DNA of 64,000 bases, from the NCBI RefSeq assembly GCF_002632875.1, contig NZ_NJCX01000001.1:48524-112523 (forward strand), given 5' to 3'. The position numbers and the translations under genes were made by a program. This DNA is from Xenorhabdus kozodoii (lineage in GTDB: Bacteria; Pseudomonadota; Gammaproteobacteria; Enterobacterales; Enterobacteriaceae). The notes beneath the pieces were generated by a model, which was not told the origin of the DNA, ran no database searches, and saw only the letters and a list, made by a program, of their open reading frames with translations. Below, one piece after another: positions 29,571 through 41,397 of this stretch. Position 1 is the stretch's first letter. Every line of letters begins with the position of its first letter.

Positions 29571-30368
29571 AGGGTGCCTTGACCTCTCGGCGAAAATGTA
29601 ACTACCCGGCATAAAAAGTGTAGTGACCAATGTACTCTTCTCGGTCTGTGTTTTGAAGGTGCTTTGATATCTTTGGTTAAAATGGTTGTTTAAAGAATAA
29701 ATGAATAAGTTTGCTCTCTAAATTTTGGTCTTTTTCTGGTGATTTATTTCTAATTTATTTGTTAGGTTGGATTTAAATTTTGCATAATGGCTGGTTTTTA
29801 GTTGACAGGGGAGGCCAGAGGTGACATTTTTATGACGTTTTTTAATCGTTCGTTTACGGATACTTGAAATTGTCAATAAAAGTAAGAAGATTTGTATAAT
29901 GTATTCTTATAATTTATCTTTACTGGCCTAAAGTTAATTTAGGTTTTTATCATATGATACTTAGACAAATTTTTGGATTTTTACCCATGACATTTTCAGG
30001 TCTATTCAATGGGGATGTTAATCCATTAAAAATACTAATATTATCCGGTGATGTTAAGTGTTCCTAATTCAGATTACGTTATTCTTTGAAGCAAGTCAGA
30101 AAAAGGGTATTTGTACTGGAAATTAGTGATTATGTGATGTAAATAGAGTTTTAACTTTCATTTATTTTGGGATTGCATAAATTTTGTTAAGAGAAGGAGA
30201 AAATAAAACCCCATGATGATCTAAATAGTAAAAAAAAATGCAGTAATCCTTTGCCCTATTTAATAGAGTAGAGTAATGTCACAATCGGTATTATTTTATT
30301 TGATACTGCTGAAGTAAAAACACCAGGTTAGTTAGTAATTAAAATCAAAAAAAAGTGATGAATAAACA
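29571..30368. other. Long AT-rich divergent region between alaA and lrhA
   Basis: 798 bp without a credible ORF. It must hold the alaA and lrhA promoters. Several A/T tracts are present (for example the A-run near 30229-30240) that would suit H-NS-type or autoregulatory LysR binding, but I see no specific operator. A long untranslated leader for lrhA is possible, as in E. coli. Confidence 0.5.
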
Positions 30369-31361
30369 ATGATAAATGCAAATCGTCAGATAATAAACCT
30401 CGATCTCGATCTGCTAAGAACTTTTGTTGCCGTTGCTGACTTAAATACTTTTGCAGCAGCAGCAGCAGCTGTTTCTAGAACGCAGTCAGCTGTGAGTCAG
30501 CAAATGCAGCGGTTAGAACACCTCGTGGGAAGAGAGTTGTTTGCTCGCCACGGCCGCAATAAACTTCTGACCGAGCATGGGCTTCAACTTCTTGGTTACG
30601 CACGTCAAATTCTTCGTGCCAATGACGATGCAACAGCATCATTAACCTACAATGATGCAGACGGTGAATTGAGAATAGGTGTATCAGATGATGCTGTTGA
30701 TACACTGCTTCCTTTCTTACTAAACCGTATTGCCTCTGTCTATCCACGTGTGGCTGTTGATGTACGCATTAAGCGTGCGCAGTTTATCGAAAGCATGTTG
30801 GATAACCATGAGATTGATTTGGCTTTAACCACAGCAAAAATCAACCACCATCCTAAAACGATCTTACGCTCTTCGCCTGTCCTATGGCACTGTGCACCAG
30901 ATTTCCAATTACAGATGAACGAGCCTGTACCGTTGGTTGTGATGGATGAGACTAACCCTTTCCGCCAGATCGCTCTGGAAACGCTGGATATGGCGGGCAT
31001 TTCATGGCGTATCGCTTATGAAGCTGCTTCCTTATCTGCTGTTCGTGCGGCTGTGAATGCAGAAGTCGGTATTACCGCCCGCCCTCTGGAAATGCAAAAT
31101 GCAGACCTGAGAATTCTAGGTGAAATAGAAGGATTACCACGCCTGCCGGAAATTCAATTCTTCTTATACCGTAACAATAACGAACAGAACGAATCCGTTC
31201 TGACTGTTTTTGATGCAATAGAAAATAAAAAAACACCTTATACCGTAACAACGGTTGAATCCGATGAATCCAACGAAACGGATGAATCCATCGACACGAT
31301 TGAACCTATCAAATCGACTGAAACAGTTGATGAAAATTCCGTTGAAAATATAGACGAATAA
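30369..31361 (+). CDS. lrhA: LysR-type regulator LrhA/HexA
   Basis: 330 residues. The N-terminal winged HTH (about 12-72) has LRTFVAVADLNTFAAAAAAV followed by SRTQSAVSQQMQRLE and is nearly identical to E. coli LrhA; an effector-binding domain follows (about 100-290). In Photorhabdus the orthologue HexA represses secondary metabolism and symbiosis factors. In Xenorhabdus LrhA affects motility and virulence exoenzymes. So it could act on the peptide clusters in this window (inference). Odd: the last ~35 residues form a Ser/Thr/Asp/Glu-rich tail longer than in E. coli (312 residues). The Shine-Dalgarno is weak. Confidence 0.93.
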   Translation: MINANRQIINLDLDLLRTFVAVADLNTFAAAAAAVSRTQSAVSQQMQRLEHLVGRELFARHGRNKLLTEHGLQLLGYARQILRANDDATASLTYNDADGELRIGVSDDAVDTLLPFLLNRIASVYPRVAVDVRIKRAQFIESMLDNHEIDLALTTAKINHHPKTILRSSPVLWHCAPDFQLQMNEPVPLVVMDETNPFRQIALETLDMAGISWRIAYEAASLSAVRAAVNAEVGITARPLEMQNADLRILGEIEGLPRLPEIQFFLYRNNNEQNESVLTVFDAIENKKTPYTVTTVESDESNETDESIDTIEPIKSTETVDENSVENIDE

Positions 31362-31376
31362 GTATTATGTGTTTAT

Positions 31377-31415
31377 AGGCTAATATTTCCATTCTATTTG
31401 TGGAGATATTAGCCT
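31377..31415 (+). terminator. Stem-loop after lrhA
   Basis: AGGCTAATATTTCC pairs with GGAGATATTAGCCT (14 bp, one G-U) around 11 nt, 15 bp past the stop codon. No T-run follows; it is a likely but imperfect terminator. Confidence 0.55.
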
Positions 31416-32078
31416 GTTGCTAATTACTTATTAATAATCCTCCTCCTCGCTTTCCATTTTCATTTCTATTTCTGATATTTCTAATAAGAAATATACCCTA
31501 CTAATTTTTCTATATCTTTCGAATTTTGGTTAAAAGAATGTTGATTTGTTAACAAGTTTCATTTTTTAACTTGCTAAAATAAACCTATTTTCAGAAATAG
31601 TGCGCTTGTTGTACTTCAATCGTTTCTTTTCGAAACAATTTATCTATAGTTGAATGAATTGCGTTCAAGTGTTGAATGTTTTTCAATGAAATTGTGCACT
31701 TGATCATAAAAATACCTCAGATAACGCAGTGGAAAGACAGGTTTTTCCTGCGATAATGATGTAGTAAAGTCGAATTATCGGTTAGACTAGTGATATCGGG
31801 AAGACGTTTTTTTGTACGACTGACACGTTTTAGCGATACATTAGTACAAGCCGTTAATTAATGGTTTGTTGTTTGTGAATAAATATGTGAGTGTTTTTGC
31901 CGTTATGGCAAATTTTGTTGAGAGGAATAAAAACCAAGACGATTCAAGCTATAGGATATATTGATTAGCGTTGTTTCAGATTTGGTTGTTATCCCTTCCT
32001 ATGAATCGATGTGGTGCAACACTGCCAGCCAAAAGAGCAGACACCTTGACACCAACTTTTGATGAGTAAGCAACGAGT
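31416..32078. other. Regulatory leader region of the nuo operon
   Basis: 663 bp without a gene, separating lrhA from nuoA. It contains a TATTTC/GAAATA repeat near 31471-31490, TTGATTTGTTAACAA near 31541-31555 (weak FNR resemblance) and an ArcA-like box listed separately. Long upstream regions with several anaerobic regulators are known for nuo in E. coli. Confidence 0.5.
31853..31861. promoter_or_regulatory. Candidate ArcA box upstream of nuoA
   Basis: GTTAATTAA matches the ArcA core consensus. ArcA represses nuo under anaerobiosis in E. coli. A short motif in AT-rich DNA, so chance is possible. Confidence 0.3.
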
Positions 32079-32555
32079 ATGTCTACATCCACTGGAATTC
32101 TGGCCCATCACTGGGCTTTTGCGATTTTTCTAATAGGTGCTCTTGGTTTGTGTGTGCTCATGCTACTGGGTGGGTACTTCATGGGGGGCAGGGCAAAAGC
32201 CAGAGCAAAACACGTACCTTATGAATCAGGTATCGATTCTGTCGGCAGCGCCCGCTTGCGTCTGTCGGCGAAGTTTTATCTGGTTGCCATGTTCTTTGTC
32301 ATCTTCGACATTGAAGTCCTTTACTTGTATGCATGGGCCGTCTCAATCAAAGAGAGCGGTTGGCTAGGCTTTGCCGAAGCGAGCATTTTCATTCTGGTGT
32401 TATTGGCCGGTTTGGTTTATCTGGCGCGCATTGGGGCGTTGGATTGGACCCCTGTGCGTTCAAAACGTCAGGTCAGTAAACCGAGTGCTGATACTTATAC
32501 AAACACGACGGATGTCAACACTGGCAATCATACCAACAACAGTCACATGCAGTAA
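32079..32555 (+). CDS. nuoA: NADH-quinone oxidoreductase subunit A
   Basis: Membrane subunit of respiratory complex I, near the quinone site. 158 residues with three hydrophobic helices (about 10-35, 70-90, 98-118). Family motifs [21 protein letters not shown] and [14 protein letters not shown] are present. The C-terminal ~25 residues are polar and rich in Asn/Thr, longer than needed for the fold. First gene of the nuo operon. Confidence 0.96.
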   Translation: MSTSTGILAHHWAFAIFLIGALGLCVLMLLGGYFMGGRAKARAKHVPYESGIDSVGSARLRLSAKFYLVAMFFVIFDIEVLYLYAWAVSIKESGWLGFAEASIFILVLLAGLVYLARIGALDWTPVRSKRQVSKPSADTYTNTTDVNTGNHTNNSHMQ

Positions 32556-32570
32556 TAGCGAGGCATAAAG

Positions 32571-33245
32571 ATGGATTATACGCTCACCCGCATAGATCCG
32601 AACGGTGAGAATGACCGTTATCCCCTGCAAAAACAGGAAACTGTTAGCGATCCCCTGGAACAGCATGTTCACCGAAGTGTCTATATGGGGAAATTGGAAC
32701 ATGCTCTGCATAATATGGTGAATTGGGGGAGGAAAAACTCCCTGTGGCCCTATAACTTCGGACTTTCTTGCTGCTACGTGGAAATGGTGACGTCGTTTAC
32801 CGCGGTTCACGATGTCGCACGCTTTGGTGCAGAAGTATTACGGGCATCCCCCCGTCAGGCGGATTTCATGGTCATCTCTGGCACCTGTTTCGTCAAGATG
32901 GCGCCTGTTATTCAGCGCCTGTACGACCAAATGCTGGAACCGAAATGGGTCATTTCAATGGGCGCCTGTGCAAACTCCGGGGGTATGTACGATATTTACT
33001 CTGTCGTTCAAGGGGTTGATAAATTTATCCCTGTCGATGTTTATATTCCTGGCTGTCCTCCTCGTCCAGAAGCCTATATGCAGGCACTGCTGCTGTTGCA
33101 GGAGTCCATAGGCAAAGAACGACGCCCACTGTCATGGGTGGTTGGCGATCAGGGGGTTTACCGTGCCAATATGCAATCAGAAAGAGAACGAAAACGCGGT
33201 GAACGTATTGCAGTGAAAAATCTGCGTACCCCAGACGAAATTTAA
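32571..33245 (+). CDS. nuoB: NADH-quinone oxidoreductase subunit B
   Basis: Carries the terminal 4Fe-4S cluster N2 that reduces quinone. 224 residues. The cluster Cys are seen in [18 protein letters not shown] and PGCPPRPE. Lies 15 bp after nuoA. Confidence 0.97.
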   Translation: MDYTLTRIDPNGENDRYPLQKQETVSDPLEQHVHRSVYMGKLEHALHNMVNWGRKNSLWPYNFGLSCCYVEMVTSFTAVHDVARFGAEVLRASPRQADFMVISGTCFVKMAPVIQRLYDQMLEPKWVISMGACANSGGMYDIYSVVQGVDKFIPVDVYIPGCPPRPEAYMQALLLLQESIGKERRPLSWVVGDQGVYRANMQSERERKRGERIAVKNLRTPDEI

Positions 33246-33321
33246 GGCTTCTAGCCATATAGCGTAACCAAGAGCAATGTGTTGCGATCACAAAAACCCT
33301 GATCAAGCGTTGTGGTGAAGA

Positions 33322-35121
33322 ATGATGACAGATCAGATAGCGCAAGAAAGCGCCCGGCCAGCTTGGGCAACACGAGATCATCTTGATGATCCTATTGTCA
33401 GCGAGCTTAATCGTCAATTTGGCTCGGATGCCTTTGACTTTCAGCCGACCCGTACCGGTATGCCCGTTGTTTGGGTCAAACGGAAACAGTTACTGGAAGT
33501 AATCACATTCCTGAAAAAATTACCCAAACCTTATGTCATGCTGTTTGACTTGCATGGCGTTGATGAGCGTCAGCGCTCTCACCGAGATGGCCTGCCCGCG
33601 GCTGACTTTTCGGTGTTTTATCACCTGCTTTCCATTGAGCGTAACCGTGACATCATGCTGAAAGTTGCGCTCACTGAACAAGACCTGAATATTCCCACTA
33701 TCACACCCATTTACCCAAATGCCAATTGGTATGAACGTGAAACGTGGGAAATGTTTGGCATTACATTTAACGGCCATCCAAACTTACGCCGCATCTTGAT
33801 GCCACCAACGTGGGAAGGTCATCCGTTGCGCAAAGAATATTCTGCACGTGCCACGGAATTTGATCCTTTCGTATTGACTAAGCAGAAAGAAGATCTGGAA
33901 ATGGAAGCCCTGACTTTCAAACCCGAAGAGTGGGGCATGAAGCGCAGTACTGATAATGAAGACTTCATGTTCCTTAACCTCGGCCCAAACCACCCTTCTG
34001 CTCACGGCGCATTCCGCATTATTTTGCAACTTGATGGCGAAGAGATCGTCGATTGTGTTCCCGATATCGGCTATCACCACCGCGGAGCCGAAAAGATGGG
34101 GGAACGGCAGTCATGGCACAGCTATATCCCTTATACCGATCGCATCGAATATTTGGGAGGATGCGTTAACGAAATGCCTTATGTGCTGGCGGTCGAAAAG
34201 CTGGCAGGTATTGACGTGCCGGATCGGGTGAAAACCATTCGTGTCATGTTGTCCGAACTGTTCCGCATTAATAGCCATCTGCTTTATATCAGTACCTTCA
34301 TCCAGGACGTTGGTGCGATGACCCCGGTTTTCTTTGCCTTTACTGACCGACAAAAAGTTTACGACGTCGTCGAGGCGATTACGGGATTCCGTATGCATCC
34401 GGCGTGGTTCCGAATCGGCGGGGTTGCCCATGACCTGCCGCGCGGTTGGGACAAACTTTTACGTGAATTGCTGAACTGGCTGCCGAAACGTTTGAATTCC
34501 TATGTCAAAGCCGCGCTGAAAAACAGTGTCCTGAAAGGGCGTTCCGTAGGGGTTGCGGCTTACAACGCTAAACAAGCGTTAGACTGGGGGGTTACCGGCG
34601 CGGGGCTGCGTGCAACCGGCATTAGCTTTGACGTGCGTAAATGGCGCCCTTATTCCGGCTATGAAAATTTCGATTTTGAAGTCCCGATCGGCTACAACGG
34701 CGATTGCTATGATCGGGTCATGCTGAAAGTCGAAGAGATCCGCCAGAGTATGCGCATCCTTGAACAGTGTTTGAAAAATATGCCAGAAGGCCCATTTAAG
34801 GCTGATCATCCACTGACCACGCCACCACCGAGAGAACGGACCTTACAGCACATCGAAACCATGATTAACCACTTCCTGCAAGTGTCATGGGGACCGGTCA
34901 TGCCGGCCAATGAATCATTCCAGATGATTGAGGCGACTAAGGGGATCAACAGTTATTACCTGACCAGTGATGGTAACACCATGAGTTACCGTACCCGCAT
35001 TCGTACACCCAGTTTTGCTCATTTACAGCAAATTCCATCGGTGATCCGCGGTAGCCTGGTTTCTGACCTTATCGTCTATCTGGGCAGTATCGATTTTGTT
35101 ATGTCTGATGTGGATCGCTAA
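33322..35121 (+). CDS. nuoC: NADH-quinone oxidoreductase fused subunit C/D
   Basis: 599 residues. NuoC part (about 1-190, with [15 protein letters not shown] and [18 protein letters not shown]) is fused to NuoD (about 210-599, with [30 protein letters not shown] and C-terminal [11 protein letters not shown]). The C-D fusion is the enterobacterial arrangement. NuoD forms the quinone pocket with NuoB. Two tandem ATGs (33322 and 33325) stand at the start. Confidence 0.97.
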   Translation: MMTDQIAQESARPAWATRDHLDDPIVSELNRQFGSDAFDFQPTRTGMPVVWVKRKQLLEVITFLKKLPKPYVMLFDLHGVDERQRSHRDGLPAADFSVFYHLLSIERNRDIMLKVALTEQDLNIPTITPIYPNANWYERETWEMFGITFNGHPNLRRILMPPTWEGHPLRKEYSARATEFDPFVLTKQKEDLEMEALTFKPEEWGMKRSTDNEDFMFLNLGPNHPSAHGAFRIILQLDGEEIVDCVPDIGYHHRGAEKMGERQSWHSYIPYTDRIEYLGGCVNEMPYVLAVEKLAGIDVPDRVKTIRVMLSELFRINSHLLYISTFIQDVGAMTPVFFAFTDRQKVYDVVEAITGFRMHPAWFRIGGVAHDLPRGWDKLLRELLNWLPKRLNSYVKAALKNSVLKGRSVGVAAYNAKQALDWGVTGAGLRATGISFDVRKWRPYSGYENFDFEVPIGYNGDCYDRVMLKVEEIRQSMRILEQCLKNMPEGPFKADHPLTTPPPRERTLQHIETMINHFLQVSWGPVMPANESFQMIEATKGINSYYLTSDGNTMSYRTRIRTPSFAHLQQIPSVIRGSLVSDLIVYLGSIDFVMSDVDR

Positions 35122-35123
35122 CG

Positions 35124-35669
35124 ATGCAAAGTGAATTTAACGCAAACAAGCAAGCACGCCTTGATGTGGTTAACGTAACGGACGCTCAGACACCGGATGA
35201 GTTTGTATTGAGTGCTGACGAACGTAATGCCATTGAGCAGGAAAAACACCACTACGAAGATCCGCGTGCTGCGTCAATTGAAGCATTGAAAATTGTGCAA
35301 AAGCAGCGTGGTTGGGTGCCGGATGGCGCCATTTATGCCATTGCTGAGGTATTGGGTATTCCCGCCAGTGACGTGGAAGGGGTGGCGACGTTTTACAGCC
35401 AAATCTACCGGCAGCCGGTGGGACGCCACATCATCCGTTACTGTGACAGTGTGGTATGTCACATCACGGGCTTTCAGGGCGTTCAGGCAGCGATAGAGTC
35501 GCATCTGGACATTCGTCCGGGGCAAACCACGGCAGATGGGCGTTTCACACTGTTGCCAACCTGCTGTCTGGGGAACTGTGACAAGGGGCCAACGATGATG
35601 ATTGATGAGGACACTCACAGTTACGTGAAACCCGAAGAAATTGAAAAATTACTGGAGCAGTATCCATGA
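35124..35669 (+). CDS. nuoE: NADH-quinone oxidoreductase subunit E
   Basis: Thioredoxin-like 2Fe-2S subunit (cluster N1a) of the NADH-oxidising arm. 181 residues. Cluster Cys in YCDSVVC and CCLGNCD. Its TGA overlaps the nuoF ATG by 4 nt. Confidence 0.97.
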   Translation: MQSEFNANKQARLDVVNVTDAQTPDEFVLSADERNAIEQEKHHYEDPRAASIEALKIVQKQRGWVPDGAIYAIAEVLGIPASDVEGVATFYSQIYRQPVGRHIIRYCDSVVCHITGFQGVQAAIESHLDIRPGQTTADGRFTLLPTCCLGNCDKGPTMMIDEDTHSYVKPEEIEKLLEQYP

Positions 35670-37030
35670 CAACGCATTCAGGAGTGAAAGACATTATCCG
35701 CACAGCGGAAACTCATCCCCTGACATGGCGGTTGCGCGATGACCAACAACCTGTCTGGCTGGATGAGTACCGAAGCCAAAATGGTTATAAGGGAGCTGAA
35801 AAAGCACTGAAGGGCATGGCTCCTGATGAAATTACCGCACTGGTGAAAGATGCCGGCTTAAAAGGCCGTGGTGGGGCGGGCTTTTCAACAGGCTTGAAAT
35901 GGAGCCTGATGCCAAAAGACGAAAGCATGAATATCCGCTATTTATTGTGCAATGCGGATGAGATGGAGCCAGGTACTTACAAAGACCGCCTGCTGATGGA
36001 GCAATTGCCCCATCTGTTGGTGGAAGGCATGTTAATCAGTGCCTTTGCATTGAAAGCCTACCGTGGCTACATCTTTCTACGGGGTGAATATGTCGAGGCG
36101 GCTATCCATTTACGCAAGGCGATAGAAGAAGCGAAAGCGGCTGGATTGCTTGGCAAGAATATTTTGGGCAGTGGTTTTGATTTTGAACTGTTTGTTCATA
36201 CTGGCGCGGGTCGTTATATCTGTGGTGAAGAAACCGCGTTGATTAACTCCCTTGAAGGGCGCCGGGCGAACCCACGTTCAAAACCCCCATTTCCTGCGAC
36301 GGCTGGCGTATGGGGAAAACCAACGTGCGTCAACAACGTTGAAACACTGTGCAACGTTCCTGCCATTCTTGAACATGGGCAAGCGTGGTACATCGGTTTA
36401 AGTGCAGGCAAAAGTCAAGATGCTGGCACCAAATTGATGGGCTTTTCTGGCCGGGTCAAAAACCCAGGTGTTTGGGAATTACCTTTTGGCACCACCGCCC
36501 GTGAAATTCTTGAAGATTACGCGGGAGGAATGCGTGATGGCTTGAAATTCAAGGCATGGCAACCCGGCGGGGCAGGCACCGATTTCCTGACCGCAGACCA
36601 TTTGGATCTGCCGATGGATTTTGAACATATTGGCAAAGCGGGTAGCCGTTTGGGAACCGCACTGGCAATGGCGGTAGATAATGAGATCAATATGGTTTCC
36701 CTGACCCGCAATCTTGAAGAATTCTTCGCCCGTGAATCTTGTGGCTGGTGTACACCGTGTCGTGATGGCTTGCCGTGGAGTGTCAAAATCCTCCGGGCTA
36801 TTGAAAATGGCAAAGGCCAGCCAGGTGATATTGAAACGTTAGAACAACTCTGCCGTTTCCTTGGCCCAGGCAAAACGTTCTGTGCTCATGCACCGGGTGC
36901 GGTGGAGCCTTTGCAGAGTGCCATCAAATATTTCCGTGAAGAGTTTGAAGCGGGAATTGTCACCAAAGATTATGGCAATACCAACCTGATTGCAGGTATT
37001 CAACCAAACTTGCTCAAACAGCGTTGGTAG
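35666..37030 (+). CDS. nuoF: NADH-quinone oxidoreductase subunit F
   Basis: Binds NADH, FMN and 4Fe-4S cluster N3. 454 residues. The glycine-rich [13 protein letters not shown] (about 68-80) and [13 protein letters not shown] are the nucleotide sites. [12 protein letters not shown] holds the cluster Cys, with a fourth Cys in GKTFCAHA. Translationally coupled to nuoE. Confidence 0.97.
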   Translation: MTTHSGVKDIIRTAETHPLTWRLRDDQQPVWLDEYRSQNGYKGAEKALKGMAPDEITALVKDAGLKGRGGAGFSTGLKWSLMPKDESMNIRYLLCNADEMEPGTYKDRLLMEQLPHLLVEGMLISAFALKAYRGYIFLRGEYVEAAIHLRKAIEEAKAAGLLGKNILGSGFDFELFVHTGAGRYICGEETALINSLEGRRANPRSKPPFPATAGVWGKPTCVNNVETLCNVPAILEHGQAWYIGLSAGKSQDAGTKLMGFSGRVKNPGVWELPFGTTAREILEDYAGGMRDGLKFKAWQPGGAGTDFLTADHLDLPMDFEHIGKAGSRLGTALAMAVDNEINMVSLTRNLEEFFARESCGWCTPCRDGLPWSVKILRAIENGKGQPGDIETLEQLCRFLGPGKTFCAHAPGAVEPLQSAIKYFREEFEAGIVTKDYGNTNLIAGIQPNLLKQRW

Positions 37031-37033
37031 CGG

Positions 37034-37106
37034 CTTGTTTGCAAAAGTCTTGTTTGCAAAAACAACGCTAAGGCAAAATTTTTGATTAACGCCTGCCACG
37101 GCAGGC
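37034..37106 (+). other. Tandem 13-mer and hairpin in the nuoF-nuoG spacer
   Basis: CTTGTTTGCAAAA occurs twice in tandem (37034-37046 and 37049-37061). A compact hairpin GCCTGCC-AC-GGCAGGC follows at 37091-37106, about 20 nt before the nuoG start. This is the longest gap in the nuo operon and may affect nuoG translation or mRNA processing. Confidence 0.5.
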
Positions 37107-37126
37107 CATTGGGAAGCATGCTGACT

Positions 37127-39850
37127 ATGGCTACGATACATGTAGACGGCAAAGAATATGATGTCAACGGGGCTGATAACCTGTTACAAGCCTGCCTCTC
37201 ATTGGGGCTTGATATACCTTATTTTTGCTGGCATCCAGCGCTGGGAAGCGTTGGCGCTTGCCGCCAGTGTGCGGTGAAGCAATATCAAAACGCGGAAGAT
37301 ACGCGTGGTCGTCTGGTGATGTCTTGTATGACACCGGCGTCAGATGGTACGTATATCTCCATTGATGATGACGAAGCTAAACAATTCCGATCCAGTGTGG
37401 TGGAATGGTTAATGACCAACCATCCCCATGACTGTCCAGTTTGTGAGGAAGGGGGTAACTGTCACTTGCAGGATATGACAGTTATGACGGGGCACTCATT
37501 CCGAAAATACCGTTTTACCAAACGGACTCACAAAAATCAGGAATTGGGACCGTTTATCGCCCATGAAATGAACCGTTGTATCGCCTGTTACCGTTGTGTT
37601 CGCTACTACAAAGATTATGCAGATGGAACGGACTTTGGCGTTTATGGGGCGCATGACAACGTCTATTTTGGTCGCCCTGAAAGTGGCACATTGGAAAGTG
37701 AATTTTCCGGTAACCTCGTTGAAATTTGTCCAACCGGGGTATTTACCGACAAAACACACTCAGAACGCTATAACCGTAAATGGGATATGCAGTTTGCGCC
37801 AAGCATTTGCCAGCAGTGCAGCATTGGCTGTAACACCAGTCCAGGTGAACGTTATGGGGAATTGCGCCGGATAGAAAACCGTTATAACGGCACGGTCAAC
37901 CGCTATTTTATGTGTGACCGCGGGCGCTTCGGTTACGGTTATGTCAACCGTGAAGACCGTCCTCGCCAGCCACAACAATTGCGTGGCGATCAGTGGATTT
38001 CACTGAATGCCGGGCAAGTCATGCAAGGCGGTGCCGACATTTTGCGGCAGGCGAAAAATGCCATTGGCATCGGTTCACCGCGTGCCAGTATTGAAAGTAA
38101 CTTTGCCTTGCGTGAATTGGTGGGGGTGGAAAACTTCTACAGTGGCATTTCAGCGGAAGAACAACATCGCCTTGATATGATGTTGGAAATTCTCCAGCAA
38201 GGCGGCGTCTATACCCCATCCTTGCGTGAAATTGAAGATTATGATGCTGTGCTGGTGTTAGGGGAAGACCTGACCCAAACGGCCGCCCGCATGGCATTAT
38301 CTGTGCGTCAGGCAGTGAAAGGAAAAGCGCGTGAAATGGCGGCTGCCCAGAAAGTGGCCGACTGGCAAATTGCGGCTGTGATGAATATCGGCCAACACGC
38401 CAAATACCCTCTCTTCTTGACCAGTGTTGATGAAACCCGGCTGGATGACATTGCAGCGTGGAGCTACCGTGCCCCGATAGATAATCAGGCTCGTTTCGGT
38501 TTTGCTGTGGCACATGCCCTAAACAGTATCGCCCCTGCTGTCAATGACCTGCCGGATGAACTGAAAGCGAAAGCAGAACTCATTGCGCAGGCATTGCGTG
38601 AAGCGAAAAAGCCATTGATTATCAGTGGCAGTAATCCAGGCAGTGACACCTTGATTCAGGCTGCGGCCAATATCGCCTGGGCGTTGAAAGATAAAGGTTC
38701 GGATGTTGGCCTTTCTTATGTTGCTGCCTACGCCAATAGCCTGGGGCTGGCGATGATGGAAGCGCAGCCACTGGATGCCGCGTTGCAACGTATCGCTAAA
38801 GGGAATTCAGACACCGCCATCGTGGTGGAAAATGATCTCTATCGCCATGCGCCGGCGGATAAGATTGATCGCGCCTTGGATAGCCTGAAAAACCTGATCG
38901 TCGTGGATCACCAACGCACCGCGATTATGGATAAGGCTCATTTGATTCTGTCCGCCGCCAGTTTTGCTGAAAGTGATGGGACGTTGGTGAATCAGGAAGG
39001 TCGTGCCCAGCGCTATTTCCAGGTTTACGAACCCGCGTTTTATGACAAATCCATAGTGGTATTAGAAAGCTGGCGCTGGATGCACTCCCTGTATACCACC
39101 TATACCCAGTGCCAAACCGACTGGACGCAGCTTGATCATGTGATTGCCGCGTGTGTCAAATCGATGCCGCAATTCAAGGGCATTGTCGCTGCCGCCCCAG
39201 ATGCAACATTCCGTATTCGTGGCCAAAAATTGGCACGTTCTCCCCATCGTTATAGCGGCCGTACCGCGATGCTGGCGGATGTCAGTGTCCATGAGCAACG
39301 CCAACCACAGGATATCGATACCGCCTTTGCTTTCTCAATGGAAGGGAACAACAGCCCCTATGCGCCACGTCAGCAAATCCCCTTTGCATGGGCACCGGGC
39401 TGGAACTCACCACAAGCGTGGAATAAATTCCAGGCTGAAGTCGGTGGCAAGCTGCGCTTCGGTGACCCAGGGGTTCGTTTGATAGAAACGGTTGATGGCG
39501 GGCTGAACTATTTTGACGCGATCCCGCCCGCATTCACTGCGCAAAAAGATCAATGGCATGTTGCGCCTTATTTCCATTTGTTCGGCAGTGAAGAACTGTC
39601 ACAACGTTCTCAGGTAATACAAGAGCGGATGCCTGAGCCGTATGTGATGATCAATCATCAAGATGCAGCGCATTTGAAGGTGAAAGAAGGTGCTGTGATG
39701 GCATTTGATTGTGAAGGACAACAATTGCGTTTGACCGTGCGTCTGAGTGGCAAATTGTCCCAAGGGCAAATCGGCTTGCCGCTGGGGATGCCGGGGATAC
39801 CCCCGGTTCTGTCCGGCAAATCAGTCCATAACTTACGGGAGGTCGTATAA
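37127..39850 (+). CDS. nuoG: NADH-quinone oxidoreductase subunit G
   Basis: Large iron-sulfur subunit, 907 residues. An N-terminal 2Fe-2S ferredoxin domain ([17 protein letters not shown]) is followed by [25 protein letters not shown] and CQQCSIGCN, the last typical of the extra cluster N7 site. A molybdopterin-oxidoreductase-like C-terminal body follows. ATG 37127 gives the [11 protein letters not shown] start known from E. coli; upstream in-frame ATG 37118 lacks a spaced ribosome site. Confidence 0.96.
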   Translation: MATIHVDGKEYDVNGADNLLQACLSLGLDIPYFCWHPALGSVGACRQCAVKQYQNAEDTRGRLVMSCMTPASDGTYISIDDDEAKQFRSSVVEWLMTNHPHDCPVCEEGGNCHLQDMTVMTGHSFRKYRFTKRTHKNQELGPFIAHEMNRCIACYRCVRYYKDYADGTDFGVYGAHDNVYFGRPESGTLESEFSGNLVEICPTGVFTDKTHSERYNRKWDMQFAPSICQQCSIGCNTSPGERYGELRRIENRYNGTVNRYFMCDRGRFGYGYVNREDRPRQPQQLRGDQWISLNAGQVMQGGADILRQAKNAIGIGSPRASIESNFALRELVGVENFYSGISAEEQHRLDMMLEILQQGGVYTPSLREIEDYDAVLVLGEDLTQTAARMALSVRQAVKGKAREMAAAQKVADWQIAAVMNIGQHAKYPLFLTSVDETRLDDIAAWSYRAPIDNQARFGFAVAHALNSIAPAVNDLPDELKAKAELIAQALREAKKPLIISGSNPGSDTLIQAAANIAWALKDKGSDVGLSYVAAYANSLGLAMMEAQPLDAALQRIAKGNSDTAIVVENDLYRHAPADKIDRALDSLKNLIVVDHQRTAIMDKAHLILSAASFAESDGTLVNQEGRAQRYFQVYEPAFYDKSIVVLESWRWMHSLYTTYTQCQTDWTQLDHVIAACVKSMPQFKGIVAAAPDATFRIRGQKLARSPHRYSGRTAMLADVSVHEQRQPQDIDTAFAFSMEGNNSPYAPRQQIPFAWAPGWNSPQAWNKFQAEVGGKLRFGDPGVRLIETVDGGLNYFDAIPPAFTAQKDQWHVAPYFHLFGSEELSQRSQVIQERMPEPYVMINHQDAAHLKVKEGAVMAFDCEGQQLRLTVRLSGKLSQGQIGLPLGMPGIPPVLSGKSVHNLREVV

Positions 39851-40824
39851 TGAGCTGGTTTACTCCCGAAGTCATTGAAATTCTGATTGCTGTACTAAAA
39901 TCCATTGTCATTCTACTGGTTGTGGTGGTCTGTGGGGCGTTTATGAGTTTCTTTGAGCGCCGTATTCTTGGCCTGTTCCAGAATCGTTATGGGCCTAACC
40001 GTGTCGGTTGGGGCGGTTCATTGCAGCTCGTTGCAGACATGATCAAAATGTTCTTTAAGGAAGACTGGGTACCCCGCTTTTCCGACAGAGTCATTTTTAC
40101 CCTGGCACCGGTTATTGCATTCAGCTCAATGCTGCTGGCCTTTGCCATCGTGCCAGTTAGCCCGACCTGGATGGTCGCAGACCTGAACATTGGCATCTTA
40201 TTTTTCATGATGCTGGCGGGTTTGGCGGTTTATTCCGTGCTGTTTGCAGGGTGGGCGAGTAATAACAAATATGCCTTGCTGGGTGCGATGCGTGCCTCAG
40301 CACAGACATTGAGTTATGAAGTTTTCCTTGGCATGTCCATGATGGGTGTGGTGGCGCAAGCCGGCTCCTTTAACATGGTGGATATCGTCAACTCACAGCA
40401 ACATGTATGGAATGTCATTCCCCAATTTTTTGGTTTCCTGACTTTTGCCATTGCGGGTGTTGCGGTATGTCACCGCCATCCCTTTGACCAACCAGAAGCA
40501 GAGCAAGAATTGGCTGACGGTTATCACATTGAATATTCCGGTATGAAATTCGGCCTATTTTTTGTCGGGGAATATATCGCGATCGTGACGGTATCCGCGT
40601 TAATAGTCACACTGTTCTTTGGTGGCTGGAATGGACCTCTCTTGCCTCCGTTCATCTGGTTTGCGCTAAAGACGGCATTTTTCATGATGATGTTCATCTT
40701 GATCCGTGCTTCATTACCGCGTCCGCGTTATGACCAGGTGATGTCGTTTGGCTGGAAGATCTGTCTGCCGTTAACGTTACTTAATATGCTGGCAACTGCC
40801 GCCGTTATTTTATACAACGCTTAA
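39850..40824 (+). CDS. nuoH: NADH-quinone oxidoreductase subunit H
   Basis: Membrane subunit linking the quinone chamber to the pump arm. 324 residues, about 8 helices. Family blocks [25 protein letters not shown] and [12 protein letters not shown] are present. ATG overlaps the nuoG TAA by one base. Confidence 0.97.
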   Translation: MSWFTPEVIEILIAVLKSIVILLVVVVCGAFMSFFERRILGLFQNRYGPNRVGWGGSLQLVADMIKMFFKEDWVPRFSDRVIFTLAPVIAFSSMLLAFAIVPVSPTWMVADLNIGILFFMMLAGLAVYSVLFAGWASNNKYALLGAMRASAQTLSYEVFLGMSMMGVVAQAGSFNMVDIVNSQQHVWNVIPQFFGFLTFAIAGVAVCHRHPFDQPEAEQELADGYHIEYSGMKFGLFFVGEYIAIVTVSALIVTLFFGGWNGPLLPPFIWFALKTAFFMMMFILIRASLPRPRYDQVMSFGWKICLPLTLLNMLATAAVILYNA

Positions 40825-40842
40825 TAAAGGGGTGATTGAACC

Positions 40843-41385
40843 ATGACATTGAAAGAGTTAGTGGTCGGTTTCGCCACCCAGGTACGCAGTATTTGGATGA
40901 TAGGGTTGCATGCCTTCCATAAACGCGAAACAAAAATGTATCCGGAAGAGCCAGTTTATCTGCCACCCCGTTACCGTGGGCGCATCGTTCTGACGCGTGA
41001 TCCTGACGGTGAAGAGCGTTGTGTTGCGTGTAACTTGTGTGCAGCAGTATGTCCAGTGGGATGTATCTCACTGCAAAAAGCCGAACATAAGGATGGTCGC
41101 TGGTATCCTGAATTTTTCCGTATCAACTTTTCACGTTGCATTTTCTGCGGCCTGTGTGAAGAAGCGTGTCCAACGACCGCTATTCAGTTAACGCCGGATT
41201 TTGAACTGGGTGAATTCAAGCGTCAGGATCTGGTGTACGAAAAAGAAGATCTGCTGATTTCAGGGCCAGGTAAATATCCAGACTATAACTTTTACCGTAA
41301 GGCAGGTATGGCAATTGACGGCAAAGATAAAGGTGAAGCTGACAATGAAGCCAAACCTATCGACGTTAAAAGCCTGTTGCCGTAA
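40843..41385 (+). CDS. nuoI: NADH-quinone oxidoreductase subunit I
   Basis: Carries 4Fe-4S clusters N6a and N6b. 180 residues. Two ferredoxin motifs are seen: [15 protein letters not shown] and [20 protein letters not shown]-like site precedes the ATG. Confidence 0.97.
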   Translation: MTLKELVVGFATQVRSIWMIGLHAFHKRETKMYPEEPVYLPPRYRGRIVLTRDPDGEERCVACNLCAAVCPVGCISLQKAEHKDGRWYPEFFRINFSRCIFCGLCEEACPTTAIQLTPDFELGEFKRQDLVYEKEDLLISGPGKYPDYNFYRKAGMAIDGKDKGEADNEAKPIDVKSLLP

Positions 41386-41397
41386 GGAGCGATATTC

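Noticed and set aside
30453-30470. (GCA)n tract in lrhA as a phase-variable microsatellite
   Set aside because: The poly-Ala run it encodes is also present in E. coli LrhA, and triplet slippage would not shift the frame.
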